Below are positions 28,925-37,916 of a stretch of DNA of 64,000 nucleotides, piece after piece. The notes beneath the pieces are model-generated. The model did not search any database and was not told where the DNA came from. It was given only the letters and a program-made list of their open reading frames with translations. The DNA lies in the NCBI GenBank assembly GCA_041396045.1, contig JAWKZI010000013.1, positions 1-64,000 of the forward strand, read 5' to 3'. Position 1 is the first letter of the stretch. Each line of letters opens with the position of its first letter. The translations under genes and the position numbers were made by a program. This DNA comes from SHZI01 sp041396045. Lineage in GTDB: Bacteria > Pseudomonadota > Gammaproteobacteria > Steroidobacterales > GCA-2729495.

Positions 28925-31339
28925 TCAGTGTGCCCTGACACCGGAGTCAGATTTTTCGGCCGCTTTGGTCGAGTCATCACCCGTCAGAGGACGTGCCACT
29001 GTCTTCGGCACCGGCATGTTCTGCAGGGTCAGTTGCAACACCTCATCGATCCACCGCACCGGAACAATTTTCAGCTTGTCCTTGATGTTTTTCGGAATTT
29101 CGACCAGATCCTTCTCATTCTCCTGGGGAATCACCACTGTAGCAATTCCACCACGATGGGCCGCCAGCAACTTTTCCTTCAGCCCCCCGATCGGCAACAC
29201 TTCGCCCCGGAGTGTGATTTCGCCTGTCATCGCCACGTCACACAGAACCGGAATTCCTGTCAACGCGGAAACCAGCGCCGTACACATGGCAATACCGGCG
29301 CTCGGGCCATCTTTTGGCGTTGCGCCTTCCGGCACATGGATGTGCAGATCGAGCTTCTGGTAAAAATCCTCGTCTATGCCAAGTAATGCGGCCCGGCCCC
29401 GGATAATGGTTGTTGCCGCCTGAATGGATTCGCGCATGACTTCGCCGAGCTGCCCGGTATTGATGAGCTTGCCCTTGCCTGGCACGACGGCTGCCTCGAT
29501 TGTCAGCAGCTCTCCACCCACCTCGGTCCAGGCAAGTCCGGTAACCTGGCCAACCTGGTTTGTCTCCTCAGCGCGCCCATAGCGATGCCGGCGGACGCCC
29601 AGATAGTCATCGATAACCTTGGGAGTTATCTGGGTGGTCTTGGTATCAGGCTTCAGCAGGTGCTTCTTGACTACCTTTCGGCAAATCTTGGCGAGCTCAC
29701 GCTCCAGATTGCGGACACCTGACTCACGGGTGTAGTACCGGATGATGTCGAGAATCGCCAGGTCCGAGATGGAAATCTCGCCCTTCTTCAGTCCATTGGC
29801 CTTGATCTGTTTGGGCGCCAGATAATTTCGCGCGATGTTCAGCTTTTCGTCTTCCGTATACCCCGGAATACGAATGACTTCCATGCGATCCAGCAACGGC
29901 GCCGGAATGTTCAAGGTATTCGCGGTGCAGATGAACATGACCTCGGACAGATCGAAATCCACCTCAAGGTAGTGATCGTTGAAGCCGAAGTTCTGCTCCG
30001 GATCCAGTACCTCCAGCAGTGCGGACGAGGGATCGCCACGGAAGTCCATCGACATTTTGTCGACTTCGTCCAAAAGGTATAACGGGTTCCGCACACCGGT
30101 CTTGGCCAGGTTCTGCACGATCTTGCCAGGCATCGAACCAATGTAGGTACGCCGGTGACCGCGGATTTCCGCCTCGTCCCGCACGCCACCCAGCGACATC
30201 CGGACAAATTTGCGATTGGTTGCGCGGGCGATGCTCTGGCCCAGCGATGTCTTGCCTACACCGGGAGGACCAACCAGACAAAGAATGGGTCCCTTGAGCT
30301 TCTTGACCCGTTGCTGGACCGCCAGGTACTCGAGAATGCGCTCCTTCACCTTCTCCAGACCAAAGTGATCCTTTTCCAGCACCTGCTCCGCGGCACCCAG
30401 ATTCTGGTTAACCCGTGTGCGCTTGCGCCAGGGTGCCTTGAGCAGCCAGTCGACATAGTTGCGGACAACTGTCGCCTCGGCTGACATCGGCGACATCAGC
30501 TTGAGCTTGTTGAGCTCGGAAATTGCCTTGTCGCGGGCTTCCTGAGGCATGCCGGCCCGGGCGATGCGCTGCTCGAGCTCGGCGAGTTCGTTGGGCGCGT
30601 CTTCCATGTCGCCCAGCTCCTTCTGAATGGCCTTCATCTGCTCATTCAGGTAGTACTCGCGCTGGCTTTTCTCCATCTGCTGCTTGACGCGGCCGCGGAT
30701 CCGCTTTTCGATCTGGAGCATGTCGATTTCGGTTTCGATCAGCGTCATGACGTGCTCCAGACGCTCGCGAACCGTGTTGATTTCCAGCACCTTCTGCTTC
30801 TGGTCGAGCTTGAGCGCCATATGCGCAGCGACTGTGTCGGCCAGCCGCCCGGACTGATCGATGCCCGTCAGCGACGTCAGGATTTCTGGCGGCACCTTGC
30901 GGTTCAGCTTTACGTAGTTCTCGAACTGGGAAATCAGCGACCGCTTCAGCACCTCTGCCTCACGGGACGTGATGTCCAGCTCATCCTCAACCAGCGTAAT
31001 GTCGGCCGTGAAAAACTCGGCCTCCCGCGTACTCGTCAGGTTGGCCCGGGTGCCACCTTCAACCAGAACTTTTACCGTCCCATCCGGCAGCTTGAGCAGC
31101 TGAAGAATTGTGGCAAGCGTGCCAACGCGGTAAATATCGTCGAGGGAGGGTTCATCGATATCCGCCTGCTTCTGGGCAACGAGCAGTATCTGCTTGCCGG
31201 CCTGCATCGCCTCGTCGAGCGCCTGAATCGATCGTGCCCGACCCACAAACAGGGGGATGACCATGTGGGGATAAACGACAACGTCGCGCAACGGCAGAAT
31301 GGCGATATTCAGGCGGGTTTGCGAGTCGCTGTCAGACAT
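28925..31339 (-). CDS. lon: ATP-dependent Lon protease
   Basis: 804 aa. N-terminal substrate-binding domain (LPLRDVVVYPHMVIPLFVGR), AAA+ domain with Walker A GPPGVGKTSLGQSIARATN near residue 360 and Walker B LYLLDEVDKM, and C-terminal serine protease with the catalytic Ser in PKDGPSAGIAMCTAL and Lys in GGLKEKLLAA. It degrades misfolded and regulatory proteins in the cytoplasm. An AGTGAAGA ribosome site precedes the ATG. It lies 50 nt after clpX, in the tig-clpP-clpX-lon-hupB array. Confidence 0.98.
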   Translation of the reverse strand: MSDSDSQTRLNIAILPLRDVVVYPHMVIPLFVGRARSIQALDEAMQAGKQILLVAQKQADIDEPSLDDIYRVGTLATILQLLKLPDGTVKVLVEGGTRANLTSTREAEFFTADITLVEDELDITSREAEVLKRSLISQFENYVKLNRKVPPEILTSLTGIDQSGRLADTVAAHMALKLDQKQKVLEINTVRERLEHVMTLIETEIDMLQIEKRIRGRVKQQMEKSQREYYLNEQMKAIQKELGDMEDAPNELAELEQRIARAGMPQEARDKAISELNKLKLMSPMSAEATVVRNYVDWLLKAPWRKRTRVNQNLGAAEQVLEKDHFGLEKVKERILEYLAVQQRVKKLKGPILCLVGPPGVGKTSLGQSIARATNRKFVRMSLGGVRDEAEIRGHRRTYIGSMPGKIVQNLAKTGVRNPLYLLDEVDKMSMDFRGDPSSALLEVLDPEQNFGFNDHYLEVDFDLSEVMFICTANTLNIPAPLLDRMEVIRIPGYTEDEKLNIARNYLAPKQIKANGLKKGEISISDLAILDIIRYYTRESGVRNLERELAKICRKVVKKHLLKPDTKTTQITPKVIDDYLGVRRHRYGRAEETNQVGQVTGLAWTEVGGELLTIEAAVVPGKGKLINTGQLGEVMRESIQAATTIIRGRAALLGIDEDFYQKLDLHIHVPEGATPKDGPSAGIAMCTALVSALTGIPVLCDVAMTGEITLRGEVLPIGGLKEKLLAAHRGGIATVVIPQENEKDLVEIPKNIKDKLKIVPVRWIDEVLQLTLQNMPVPKTVARPLTGDDSTKAAEKSDSGVRAH

Positions 31340-31389
31340 TCTTCACTTCCTTGAGTATTGCATGGTGCTGACCTTCGCAGGCCAGACGC

Positions 31390-32706
31390 TTAACTGTTAC
31401 CGGATCCGGCAGCGCGCCGATCTTCCTGAACGGCCCTGAGCGGTGTGGTTTCATCAGACTCAAAGATGATGTAGGGCTTTGTTTCACCGGAAACCACCGC
31501 CTCGTCGATCACAACCTTGCGGGCATTGCGGAGCGATGGCAGCTCGTACATCGTGTCGAGCAGAATACTCTCCAGAATCGTGCGCAGGCCGCGTGCGCCG
31601 GTCTTGCGTTGCATGGCACGCTTGGCCACGGCACGCAGGGCGTCTTCGCGAAACTCCAGCTCGGCACCTTCCATTTCCAGCAACCGGCGATATTGCTTGG
31701 TCAGTGCATTCTTGGGTTCAACCAGGATACTGATCAACGCATCCTCATCCAGCTCTTCGAGCGTCGCCACCACTGGCAAACGACCAACGAATTCCGGAAT
31801 CAGGCCGAAGCGGATCAGATCTTCCGGCTCCACGTCAGACAGCAAATCGCCGATCGGGGCATCCTCGGTACTGTGCACATCGGCCACAAAACCAATACCG
31901 CTCTTCTGGGAGCGCTTCTGGATGATTTTTTCCAGCCCGGCAAATGCGCCGCCTACGATGAACAGAATGTGGCGGGTATCGACCTGCAGGAACTCCTGTT
32001 GCGGATGCTTGCGTCCGCCCTGGGGAGGAACCGAGGCGACTGTGCCTTCGATCAGCTTCAACAGAGCTTGCTGCACGCCCTCGCCCGACACATCACGGGT
32101 GATGGACGGGTTGTCGGACTTTCGTGAAATCTTGTCGATTTCGTCGATGTAGACGATACCGGTCTGGGCCTTTTCCACATCGTAGTCGCACTTCTGCAGC
32201 AACTTCTGAATGATGTTCTCTACGTCCTCACCAACGTACCCTGCTTCAGTCAGGGTAGTTGCATCGGCGATGGTAAAGGGAACATTAAGCAGGCGTGCCA
32301 GTGTTTCCGCCAACAGCGTCTTGCCGCAGCCCGTTGGGCCGATCAGCAGGATATTGCTCTTCGCGAGCTCGATATCGTTCTTGCCACCATCTGCAGACCG
32401 ATTCTCTAGCCGCTTGTAGTGATTGTAGACGGCGACCGAGAGGACCTTCTTGGCGCGATCCTGACCAATGACGTACTCATCGAGGACGCTATTGATTTCC
32501 TGGGGCTTGGGCAGCTTGGTGTTGGCACTGTCCTGCCGGTCTTCAAGCTCTTCCCGGATGATGTCGTTGCAGAGCTCGACACATTCATCGCAAATGAATA
32601 CCGAGGGTCCGGCAATGAGCTTGCGAACCTCATGCTGGCTCTTGCCGCAAAATGAGCAGTAAAGCAGCTTGCCGTCGTCGCCTCGTCCGCGAGTTTCGTC
32701 AACCAT
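31390..32706 (-). CDS. clpX: ClpX, AAA+ unfoldase of the ClpXP protease
   Basis: 438 aa. N-terminal C4 zinc-binding domain (YCSFCGKSQHEV and ICDECVELC), Walker A IGPTGCGKTLLAETLA, Walker B IVYIDEIDKI, and the sensor/arginine-finger region IPEFVGRLP. It unfolds ssrA-tagged and other substrates for ClpP. An AGGAGA ribosome site lies upstream of the ATG. It follows clpP by about 120 nt. Confidence 0.98.
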   Translation of the reverse strand: MVDETRGRGDDGKLLYCSFCGKSQHEVRKLIAGPSVFICDECVELCNDIIREELEDRQDSANTKLPKPQEINSVLDEYVIGQDRAKKVLSVAVYNHYKRLENRSADGGKNDIELAKSNILLIGPTGCGKTLLAETLARLLNVPFTIADATTLTEAGYVGEDVENIIQKLLQKCDYDVEKAQTGIVYIDEIDKISRKSDNPSITRDVSGEGVQQALLKLIEGTVASVPPQGGRKHPQQEFLQVDTRHILFIVGGAFAGLEKIIQKRSQKSGIGFVADVHSTEDAPIGDLLSDVEPEDLIRFGLIPEFVGRLPVVATLEELDEDALISILVEPKNALTKQYRRLLEMEGAELEFREDALRAVAKRAMQRKTGARGLRTILESILLDTMYELPSLRNARKVVIDEAVVSGETKPYIIFESDETTPLRAVQEDRRAAGSGNS

Positions 32707-32828
32707 GGCTGCGGGTTTCTCCTGCGGTGAAGCCCATCAAGCGAGCTCGGCCCAAACATATAGCATGCCGCCAGCACGCGGTGCAAAATCCCCGCCTGCA
32801 TTCAGCGAACAGGTCACATCATGCCTGT

Positions 32829-33461
32829 TCAAGTGGCTTTTTGCGTCTCACCGCGGCGTTCCAGCACACCGTCGATCAGTCCGTATTCCACACCTTCCGC
32901 GCCGCTCATGAAGCGGTCCCGGTCGGTATCCTTCTCGACCCGGTCCAGTGGCTGCCCCGTGTGGCGCGCCAGGATGTCGTTCAGCTTCGCACGTGTCTGC
33001 AGTATCTCTTTCGCATGAATATCGATATCGGATGCCTGACCCTGGAAGCCGCCCAGTGGCTGGTGAATCATCATGCGGGAGTGCGGCAGACAAAAGCGCT
33101 TTCCAGCTGCGCCGCCGGTGAGCAGAAGCGCACCCATGCTGGCCGCCTGGCCGACGCAGATGGTGCTGACATCCGGCTTGATGAATTGCATCGTGTCATA
33201 GATGGCGAGCCCGGCCGTAACGACACCACCTGGTGAATTGATGTAGATATGAATGTCCTTGTCCGGATTCTCGGACTCCAGGAAGAGCAGTTGTGCAACC
33301 ACAAGGTTGGCCATCTGGTCTTCGACCGCCCCCACGATAAAGATCAAGCGCTCTTTCAGCAGGCGTGAGTAGATATCGTAGGCCCGCTCGCCTCTTGCAG
33401 TCTGCTCGATGACCATGGGTACGAGGCCGAGCGCGCGGGTATCGGTTGTCATAGTTGTCAT
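32829..33461 (-). CDS. clpP: ClpP proteolytic subunit
   Basis: 210 aa. Catalytic triad: Ser in GQAASMGALLL, His in SRMMIHQPLGG, Asp in DTDRDRFM. MVIEQTARGERAYDIYSRLL is the usual N-terminus after a short propeptide; a second ATG three codons in is an alternative start. It is the barrel peptidase partner of ClpX, encoded directly after it, and starts 16 nt after the tig stop. Confidence 0.98.
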   Translation of the reverse strand: MTTMTTDTRALGLVPMVIEQTARGERAYDIYSRLLKERLIFIVGAVEDQMANLVVAQLLFLESENPDKDIHIYINSPGGVVTAGLAIYDTMQFIKPDVSTICVGQAASMGALLLTGGAAGKRFCLPHSRMMIHQPLGGFQGQASDIDIHAKEILQTRAKLNDILARHTGQPLDRVEKDTDRDRFMSGAEGVEYGLIDGVLERRGETQKAT

Positions 33462-33477
33462 CCGTGAAAACTTCTAG

Positions 33478-34815
33478 CTAGTCCGAAGCCAGGGCACGAA
33501 ATGCCATGGGCTTGGGGGTGATAGTCGCGTGCTCCGCCAGCCAGTCGACCACCTGCTCTTCGAGCACGGAGTTTTCCACCTGGGTCAACAATTGCGGCGT
33601 CTGAAAGTAGAGTTTGCGAATCTCGTCGGGATTGTCGTAGCTCGACGACATCTGATCTATACGCTGACTGATCCGGTCGCGATCCGCAACGATATTCTGC
33701 TCGCGAATCAGGGCACCGATCAGCAAACCAAGCCTCACCCTGCGCTCCGCAGTTTGCCGAAACGACTCCAGAGACGGGGCCGACGCCGTGTCGGTAATGC
33801 CAAGATTGCGCATGGCATCAGCCTGCAGCGAAGTTGCCTCCTGCTCGACCAGAATCACCGGTATCTCGATGGGGTTCGCCGCGAGCAGTTGCTCCAGCAA
33901 CTGCCGCTTGATGTCGGCACGTGCCCGGGCTGCAAACTCGTCACCCATATTCTTGCGTACATCCTGGTGGAAGTCGTCCTCGATGCCGCTTTCGACGCCG
34001 AACCCGCGAATGAACTCTGCATCCACATCAGGCAGATGTTCTTCGCCAACCTCACTGACCTGAACGGCAAACTGGACCGTCTGCCCGCTCAGCAATGCAT
34101 TGGGGTAATCGCCCGGAAACGTCACGTCCAGATCGCGACTCTCGCCTGCCTTGACACCAACGAGTTGCTTCTCGAAGCCTTCAACCATGCGACCACTGCC
34201 GAGCACGATCGTGACCTTCTCGCCGGTACCGCCCTCAATCGGTGCGCCATTCAGCTGCCCCTGAAAATCAACTATGAGCCGATCGCCGTCGCGCGCTTCG
34301 CGGTCAGTGGCATGCCAATGGCCACGCTGCTTGCGCAGGTTATCGATGACGTACTTGACGTCCTCATCATCGAACGCCGGTTCAGGCCGGGTTCCGGTCA
34401 GGCCTTCCAGGCCCTGCAGCTTGACTTCCGGAAAGATCTCAAAGGTCGCTGTATAGGCAAAATCCCCGCCCGAAGTCTCATCCTGAGGCGCCATGTCGAT
34501 TTGCGCCTCTCCTGCCGGACGGAACTCCTGCCGGCTGAGAGCCTCGTTGTATGTGGAGCGCAGAATGTCCTGCAGAACCTCTTCCCGAACCTGACTGCCA
34601 AACCGCTGGCGTATGACCTTTTCGGGAACCTTGCCGGGCCGGTAGCCCTTGATCTGGGCCGAACGGCCGACCGACCGCAGCCGGGTCTCAATCTCGCGGG
34701 TGATACGTATCGCTGGAACGCTGACTTTGAGCCGCCGTTCCAGCCCCTGGCCTGATTCGACAGAGACGTTCAACGCCTCGGTTTCAGTCTCGTCGACTTT
34801 CTCAACTGTTTGCAT
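33478..34815 (-). CDS. tig: Trigger factor, ribosome-associated chaperone
   Basis: 445 aa. Ribosome-binding domain with GLERRLKVSVP and the signature-like YRPGKVPEKVIRQRFG. A central FKBP-type PPIase domain (GDRLIVDFQGQLNGAPIEGG, FPGDYPNALLSGQTVQFAV) is followed by a C-terminal chaperone arm. The N-terminus carries about 15 residues before the usual MxVSVE start, with no alternative ATG. It is the first gene of the tig-clpP-clpX-lon-hupB array and lies downstream of tRNA-Leu. Confidence 0.97.
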   Translation of the reverse strand: MQTVEKVDETETEALNVSVESGQGLERRLKVSVPAIRITREIETRLRSVGRSAQIKGYRPGKVPEKVIRQRFGSQVREEVLQDILRSTYNEALSRQEFRPAGEAQIDMAPQDETSGGDFAYTATFEIFPEVKLQGLEGLTGTRPEPAFDDEDVKYVIDNLRKQRGHWHATDREARDGDRLIVDFQGQLNGAPIEGGTGEKVTIVLGSGRMVEGFEKQLVGVKAGESRDLDVTFPGDYPNALLSGQTVQFAVQVSEVGEEHLPDVDAEFIRGFGVESGIEDDFHQDVRKNMGDEFAARARADIKRQLLEQLLAANPIEIPVILVEQEATSLQADAMRNLGITDTASAPSLESFRQTAERRVRLGLLIGALIREQNIVADRDRISQRIDQMSSSYDNPDEIRKLYFQTPQLLTQVENSVLEEQVVDWLAEHATITPKPMAFRALASD

Positions 34816-34892
34816 GCCTTGCCTGACTAAAGCTGATTAATTGTGCTACCTGTACCCATCCGCTCCGGGTGCTCGCAGATGCGCCCGATTCC

Positions 34893-34977
34893 TGGTGCGA
34901 AAGGAGAGACTCGAACTCTCACGGGTTACCCCACAGGAACCTAAATCCTGCGCGTCTACCAGTTCCGCCACTTTCGC
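34893..34977 (-). tRNA. tRNA-Leu (TAG)
   Basis: 85 nt including CCA, with the long variable arm of class II tRNAs. Acceptor GCGAAAG pairs with CTTTCGC; the anticodon loop TTTAGGT in a CAGGA/TCCTG stem gives anticodon TAG. It lies about 80 nt upstream of tig on the same strand. Confidence 0.96.
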
Positions 34978-35008
34978 GCATGAGAATCCTGAAGCAGGTT
35001 GGCGCGGC

Positions 35009-35014
35009 ATTATA
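35009..35014 (-). promoter_or_regulatory. -10 box of the tRNA-Leu promoter
   Basis: On the minus strand TATAAT is followed by GCCGCGCC, a GC-rich discriminator typical of stringently controlled stable-RNA promoters, about 30 nt before the tRNA 5' end. The -35 is weak. Confidence 0.5.
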
Positions 35015-35097
35015 ACGAACCAGCCACGCACTGCTGCCCGTTGACTGTGGTGCGGGGCAAACAGCCTGCGCCATGGCGCCGAGGGGTACAAACCAGA

Positions 35098-35337
35098 GTA
35101 GTTAGTGCATACATTATAATGGGTTACCGTGCTTTCAGAGCCAAATGTTCAGCGGATGCCGGAGGGCGGTCGTAATCCGTCCGGCAAGCTGCCGACATGC
35201 GCTATGTTGCATTGGCTTCTGCGGAGGCCACGATACTGCTATATAGCGTCTTGAGAATAACAAGCGACAGCCTGCCTCGATCCGGCATCGGCTGCCTGCA
35301 TATAAGCCGAACTGCCTGTATTTCGGGGGAAAAATCG
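35098..35337. other. Leader region of the VPLPA-CTERM gene
   Basis: 240 nt without a convincing gene. A TATAAT at 35115-35120 on the plus strand could be a -10 box, though no good -35 accompanies it. I found no TGGCA-N-TTGC sigma-54 signature here, unlike the gene at 57086. Confidence 0.35.
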
Positions 35338-36051
35338 ATGTCCAAGCTGAAGAGTCGTGCCTGTGTCGCGTCTGCTCTGGTTGCGGCTGCGGGCTTGGCC
35401 CTGCCACTGTCGGCTGCTGCCGCTAACCTGTCGTTCACCGGCACTTTCAGTCGCGACGATGACGTGCAGCTCTTCACCTTCAATACAAGCACTGAATCAA
35501 CCATCACCCTGCGAACCTGGTCCTATGCCGGCGGCATCAATTCGGCCGGGGCGGCCATTCCGGAAGGTGGTTTCGACCCGATCCTCACCTTGTTTGATGC
35601 CAGCGGCGCTTTCATTGCCGAAAATGACGACGACAGTGACTTCGGCGGCGAGTGCGGCAACGTGGCGACCTCGGTCGTGACGGGCGAGTGCTTCGATACG
35701 TATTTTGAAACCACCGTCGAGCCTGGCACTTATACCGTGTCGATACAGCAGTACGACTATTTTTCGGTCGGCAATCTGAGTGATGGCTTTGCCAACCGTG
35801 AGGAGTATGCGGACGACAACGGCCCGATTCTCCGCCCGACTGGCGCCTTTTTCACCAGTCTGTTCGGCTGCTCCAACGGGCAGTTCTGTGATGCCGACGG
35901 GTACAACCGCAGCAATGCTTGGGCCTTCGACATCCTGAATGTGGATACCGCTGCCGTAGTTCCTTTGCCCGCATCAATCTGGTTCCTGGCCACTGGCCTG
36001 GCAGGCCTGGGCTGGGCCCGGAAGGGCTGGCGGCTGCGACAGTCTGCCTGA
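35338..36051 (+). CDS. VPLPA-type PEP-CTERM sorting protein with DVUA0089-like domain
   Basis: 237 aa from MSKLKSRACVASALVAAAGL, with GGGGGA as ribosome site; a longer upstream frame has no support. A signal peptide ends near SAAAA. The body has NLSFTGTFSRDDDVQLFTFN and LTLFDASGAFIAENDDDSDF, a pattern of secreted beta-rich domains in DVUA0089-family PEP-CTERM proteins. Acidic clusters could bind calcium. The C-terminus is VPLPASIWFLATGLAGLGW plus a basic tail, the tripartite signal read by an exosortase. No exosortase is in the window. It is exported and probably anchored or released at the surface with EPS. Confidence 0.85.
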   Translation: MSKLKSRACVASALVAAAGLALPLSAAAANLSFTGTFSRDDDVQLFTFNTSTESTITLRTWSYAGGINSAGAAIPEGGFDPILTLFDASGAFIAENDDDSDFGGECGNVATSVVTGECFDTYFETTVEPGTYTVSIQQYDYFSVGNLSDGFANREEYADDNGPILRPTGAFFTSLFGCSNGQFCDADGYNRSNAWAFDILNVDTAAVVPLPASIWFLATGLAGLGWARKGWRLRQSA

Positions 36052-36236
36052 AGCCGACCCCCACACCCACACGCCAGACGTTCAGCCAGCACCGCATCAG
36101 CGTTCCAGTGTGGTGCGGCAATGCGTCGCTGGGCACGCATTCTCTGCAGTGGGCATTGACTTGGGCGTGGCACTTGGCACCCTGACGGCACAGATGAGCA
36201 GTTCTCTGATCCGTCCTTGCCACCAGAAAGCCCGGC

Positions 36237-37265
36237 ATGCTGGCCTCCCCTGCGGTCACTGAACGACTGCGCACGTCTTTTGCACCGCTGGATTCTCCCG
36301 TTGGAGATGACGTACTGGCGGCCACCGTCTTCAGCCACGAAGCCGGAACCCTGACGCAACATCCGGGTGGCGCCATTGCCAATGTTCAGGACCCGCGCTG
36401 CATGCGTATCGGCCTGGCAGACCTGACTGGCGCGGGATTGGCTGAGGTATGGCGTGGCAACGGGCCCGTGCGCTTCGGCACCGCCGGCTCCATACGCTAC
36501 GTGGAAAACGGGGATTATCTGGCCGGGTGGCTTGACCTGGATGAAGCTCGCTACAGCGGGCTGGTCGAAACCACCGAAGCGGCCTATGCCGCACTGCTGG
36601 GCTTTCACGCCAGTTCAGCTTATCCGCATGTGTGGCGTATCTGGAACTATATTTCGGCGATCAATGACGGGGCCGGAGATGAGGAGCGTTACCGGCTGTT
36701 CTGCGTAGGCCGCGCCCGTGCGCTGGCGGCCGTTCCCGCTGCCGGCCCCGGCATCGGATACCCCGCGGCAACCGCAGTCGGAAATCCATCTGGAGCACGC
36801 ATTCTGCGGCTGTCGTGGATAGCGGCACGCGAGCCTGGCCTGGCCATTGAAAGTCCACGTCAGCTCAGCGCTTATCACTATCCGCGCCGCTACGGCCCGG
36901 CCTCCCCCAGTTTTTCCCGGGCAATGCTGGCGCCAGGAGGGCTGCTGCTGGTATCAGGCACCGCCAGTATCGTTGGCCATGAAACGCGGCACGAAGGCGA
37001 TCCCGTTTCCCAGTTGCACGAAACACTGGACAATCTGCATGCACTCATCGAGCGCGCCTGCGCGACCGGGTCATTCCGCAACACGCGACTCGGGGCTGAC
37101 AGCCTGTTGAGGGTCTACCTTCGGCATCACGAGGACCGCATGGCCGTTGAGCAAGTGCTGCGCACGCGCGTGGGCAGTTCAGTGCCAACCCTGATCCTGG
37201 GCGCTGACATCTGCCGGTCCGGGCTGCTGGTGGAAATCGAGGCGGTGCATCGCCTTGAACGGTAA
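36237..37265 (+). CDS. XanB2-like chorismatase / hydroxybenzoate synthase
   Basis: 342 aa. HVWRIWNYISAINDGAGDEE, GIGYPAATAVG, PRQLSAYHYPRRYGPASPSF and LLVSGTASIVGHETRHEGD are the conserved blocks of the FkbO/Hyg5/XanB2 chorismatase family, formerly labelled pteridine-dependent dioxygenase. XanB2 splits chorismate to 3- and 4-hydroxybenzoate plus pyruvate, feeding ubiquinone and aryl-polyene (xanthomonadin) synthesis. Which product forms cannot be decided by eye. The gene stands alone, ending just before a convergent tRNA cluster; no other aryl-polyene genes are visible. An ATG further in is possible, since the first ~15 residues are not conserved. Confidence 0.82.
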   Translation: MLASPAVTERLRTSFAPLDSPVGDDVLAATVFSHEAGTLTQHPGGAIANVQDPRCMRIGLADLTGAGLAEVWRGNGPVRFGTAGSIRYVENGDYLAGWLDLDEARYSGLVETTEAAYAALLGFHASSAYPHVWRIWNYISAINDGAGDEERYRLFCVGRARALAAVPAAGPGIGYPAATAVGNPSGARILRLSWIAAREPGLAIESPRQLSAYHYPRRYGPASPSFSRAMLAPGGLLLVSGTASIVGHETRHEGDPVSQLHETLDNLHALIERACATGSFRNTRLGADSLLRVYLRHHEDRMAVEQVLRTRVGSSVPTLILGADICRSGLLVEIEAVHRLER

Positions 37266-37266
37266 G

Positions 37267-37342
37267 TGGTGGGTCGTGAAGGACTTGAACCTTCAACCAA
37301 TGGATTAAGAGTCCACTGCTCTACCAGTTGAGCTAACGACCC
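37267..37342 (-). tRNA. tRNA-Lys (CTT)
   Basis: 76 nt, acceptor GGGTCGT with matching 3' strand, anticodon loop CTCTTAA giving CTT, T-loop TTCAAGT, encoded CCA. It is last of four tRNAs transcribed from the 37.8 kb side. Confidence 0.96.
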
Positions 37343-37426
37343 GAATTTTTTGTCATGCCCGCAGGACTAGCCCGCAAATCCGTCTTCAGCCTCGATTCGC
37401 GCCAAAATGACGCTCCTGCGCAAAGT

Positions 37427-37502
37427 TGGGGTGGACGATGGGGCTCGAACCCACGACCACCGGAATCACAATCCGGCGCTCTACCAACTGAGCTACGCCC
37501 AC
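37427..37502 (-). tRNA. tRNA-His (GTG)
   Basis: Acceptor GTGGGCG pairs with CGTCCAC, followed by C73 and CCA. Anticodon loop TTGTGAT gives GTG. Position 37503 supplies an encoded G-1, the histidine identity base. Confidence 0.97.
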
Positions 37503-37585
37503 CATGGTCAATCTCATTCAACGCTGCAGTCCAGGAGCGGCTTTTCGCAGCTCTGGTTGCTCCCGAGTATGGGCGCTCCTGCGTA

Positions 37586-37662
37586 TGGCGCGCCTGGCAG
37601 GACTCGAACCTGCAGCCCCCGGCTTAGAAGGCCGGTGCTCTGTCCGGTTGAGCTACAGGCGC
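37586..37662 (-). tRNA. tRNA-Arg (TCT)
   Basis: 77 nt, acceptor GCGCCTG with matching 3' strand, anticodon loop CTTCTAA in a CCGGC/GCCGG stem giving TCT, T-loop TTCGAGT, encoded CCA. Confidence 0.97.
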
Positions 37663-37697
37663 TCCGCTTTTCTCCCGGGAGCCATCGAGAGACCGGT

Positions 37698-37774
37698 TGG
37701 TCGGGGCAGACGGATTCGAACCGCCGACCCTCTGCTCCCAAAGCAGATGCGCTACCAGACTGCGCCATGCCCCG
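37698..37774 (-). tRNA. tRNA-Pro (TGG)
   Basis: 77 nt, acceptor CGGGGCA with matching 3' strand, anticodon loop TTTGGGA in a TCTGC/GCAGA stem giving TGG, T-loop TTCGAAT, encoded CCA. First of the Pro-Arg-His-Lys cluster, comparable to the argX-hisR-leuT-proM operon type. Confidence 0.97.
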
Positions 37775-37793
37775 ATCCGGTTCCGGCGCCGGC

Positions 37794-37799
37794 ATTATA
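37794..37799 (-). promoter_or_regulatory. -10 box of the Pro-Arg-His-Lys tRNA promoter
   Basis: Minus-strand TATAAT followed by GCCGGCGCC, ~20 nt before tRNA-Pro; same box plus GC-rich discriminator arrangement as upstream of tRNA-Leu. The -35 element is not clear. Confidence 0.5.
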
Positions 37800-37916
37800 G
37801 CGATCCACCGGCTTGACGGGTGATCCGTCGGGGCCGCGATCATAAAGTCCACCGCAGACAGCGTCAATTTACGCCTGCATTGCCAGGCCCCTCAGCATGA
37901 TAAGGTGTCGCCCGCC

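Noticed and set aside
33529..34755. Long open frame (~408 codons) on the plus strand opposite tig
   Set aside because: Fully antisense to a clear trigger factor gene; no family resemblance; a codon-bias shadow.
36237..37774. Genomic island integrated at the tRNA cluster
   Set aside because: No integrase, no direct repeat of a tRNA 3' end and no composition break could be seen.
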